From a virus, in the IMG/VR virus record IMGVR_UViG_3300043427_001127, positions 1 through 64,000 of that record: a DNA stretch of 64,000 bases. The stretch is one strand, 5' to 3'. This document shows, one piece after another, positions 63,386 to 64,000 of the stretch (positions are counted from its first letter, which is position 1; every line of letters starts with the position of its first letter). Position numbers and translations under genes: made by a program. The notes under the pieces are model-generated. The model did no database searches, was not told the origin of the DNA, and was given only the letters and a program-made list of their open reading frames with translations.

Positions 63386-64000
63386 TGAAAAAGAAAGTTC
63401 CTACAGAAAAAAAAATCGCTAAGAAGCATGGCGTGTCTGTTGAAACTATTATCAAACAGGCAGAAGTTGGTTCAACTGTAGAACGCGAGCATGTGACTAC
63501 CCACGAGGAAGCATATGGTATTGCACTTCAGCATTTAGATGAGTTCCCAGATTACTATACTCACTTACTTAAGATGGAAAAAGAACTAAAGGCACAACAC
63601 AAAAAGAAAAGAACCGTTAAGGAGATGCGAGAGATTTGCGAAAATCATATCGCTATCGCTATGGGTAAAGAGATGGATGATGAAGGTAACATGATTCTAT
63701 CTCAACTAGATCAACTTGAGATGCATTGCAAGAGACTTAGAGAAGTTATCAAGTCTCCAACCATGCAAGTCCCAGCATGGGTTCAATCTAAGGTGACTCT
63801 TGCTACAGACTACATGGATGCAGCTGCAAACTATATGTCCAGCAAGAATGAGGAAACTGAAAAAAAGTCTCTAGGCGAGTCGGCATGGACTCGCAAGGAA
63901 GGTCAAAATAAAAACGGTGGACTCAACGAGAAAGGACGTAAATCCTATGAACGTGAGAATCCTGGAAGCGACCTTAAAGCACCTTCAAAGAAGGTTGGAA
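63385..64000 (+). CDS. DUF5661/DUF6321-type protein, partial at window end
   Basis: Frame open from ATG 63385 (one-base overlap with the upstream stop, TAATG) to the window edge, 205 residues seen. Residues 1-70 (KKVPTEKKIAKKHGVSVETI, EHVTTHEEAYGIALQHLDEF, then PDYYTHLLKMEKE) match the DUF5661 pattern. The last 40 (LGESAWTRKEGQNKNGGLNE, then GRKSYERENPGSDLKAPSKK) match DUF6321. Both are conserved in cyanophage and other marine phage proteins without proven role. A head or packaging-linked part is inferred from order. Confidence 0.75.
   Translation, partial: MKKKVPTEKKIAKKHGVSVETIIKQAEVGSTVEREHVTTHEEAYGIALQHLDEFPDYYTHLLKMEKELKAQHKKKRTVKEMREICENHIAIAMGKEMDDEGNMILSQLDQLEMHCKRLREVIKSPTMQVPAWVQSKVTLATDYMDAAANYMSSKNEETEKKSLGESAWTRKEGQNKNGGLNEKGRKSYERENPGSDLKAPSKKVG

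Noticed and set aside
1-64000. tRNA genes, CRISPR arrays, insertion sequences and integrases
   Set aside because: None seen by reading. The repeats in the island are too few and too gene-linked for CRISPR, and no transposase or integrase motif appears in any translated frame.

Overview
The window reads as about 64 kb of the virion-structure region of a T4-like myophage, most likely a cyanophage (cyanomyovirus, Kyanoviridae-like). The evidence is the T4 gene order: a PAAR spike tip, then gp25, gp6, a gp7-type wedge protein and gp8, then a long block of tail fibre and structural genes, then gp13, gp14, gp15 and gp16. T4-type late promoter boxes (TATAAATA) stand in front of several of these genes. 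Several small proteins resemble families I know only from marine cyanophages. All recognised genes are on the + strand. The host assignment is inference, because no photosynthesis gene lies in the window.

Positions 1-960 are a GC-rich island, unlike the AT-rich rest. It carries four tiny genes. Three are preceded by copies of a GACCCTGTAGACTAA leader that contains a TAAGAT -10-like element. The fourth, a HicA-like gene, is bounded exactly by an 18-bp direct repeat. Two poly-C tracts also lie here. Positions 908-1206 are non-coding and end in a textbook TTGACA-N17-TAAGAT promoter. Positions 1207-2539 hold small accessory genes: a secreted protein, a 55-aa protein, an AbrB-like protein and two unknowns. 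Positions 2536-5139 hold an unknown 438-aa protein, the PAAR protein and four small conserved cyanophage proteins.

Positions 5135-26641 are the baseplate block: gp25 (131 aa), gp6 (600 aa), a 2989-aa gp7-position protein with a YHYH-type domain, gp8 (588 aa) and a 2813-aa DUF4815-type protein. Positions 26644-58713 are a fibre and receptor-binding block. It includes a 1694-aa fibre with GPK repeats and a beta-helix, a 359-aa protein with expression signals of an abundant virion component, and a 3006-aa protein built almost entirely of short degenerate repeats. It also includes a 62-aa stand-alone Mtd_N-like protein, a 2194-aa fibre, a 540-aa Mtd_N fibre and a 1771-aa fibre with six CBM5/12-like modules. 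Three rho-independent terminators (34355, 51948, 58735) divide this block.

Positions 58767-61693 encode the neck, tail-completion and packaging proteins gp13, gp14, gp15 and gp16. A 92-aa and a 464-aa structural protein follow, and the window ends inside a DUF5661/DUF6321-type gene. The genes are tightly packed, often with ATGA or TAATG overlaps. The layout implies late transcription as a few operons that together build baseplate, fibres and neck.

The most notable signals are five. (1) The repeat-led small-gene cassettes of the GC-rich island. (2) A late promoter nested in a terminator hairpin whose 3' arm carries the gp13 ribosome binding site. (3) A short GC-rich patch inside the gp16 gene that could be a packaging site. 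(4) The 3006-aa repeat protein. (5) Domain sharing among the large fibres.
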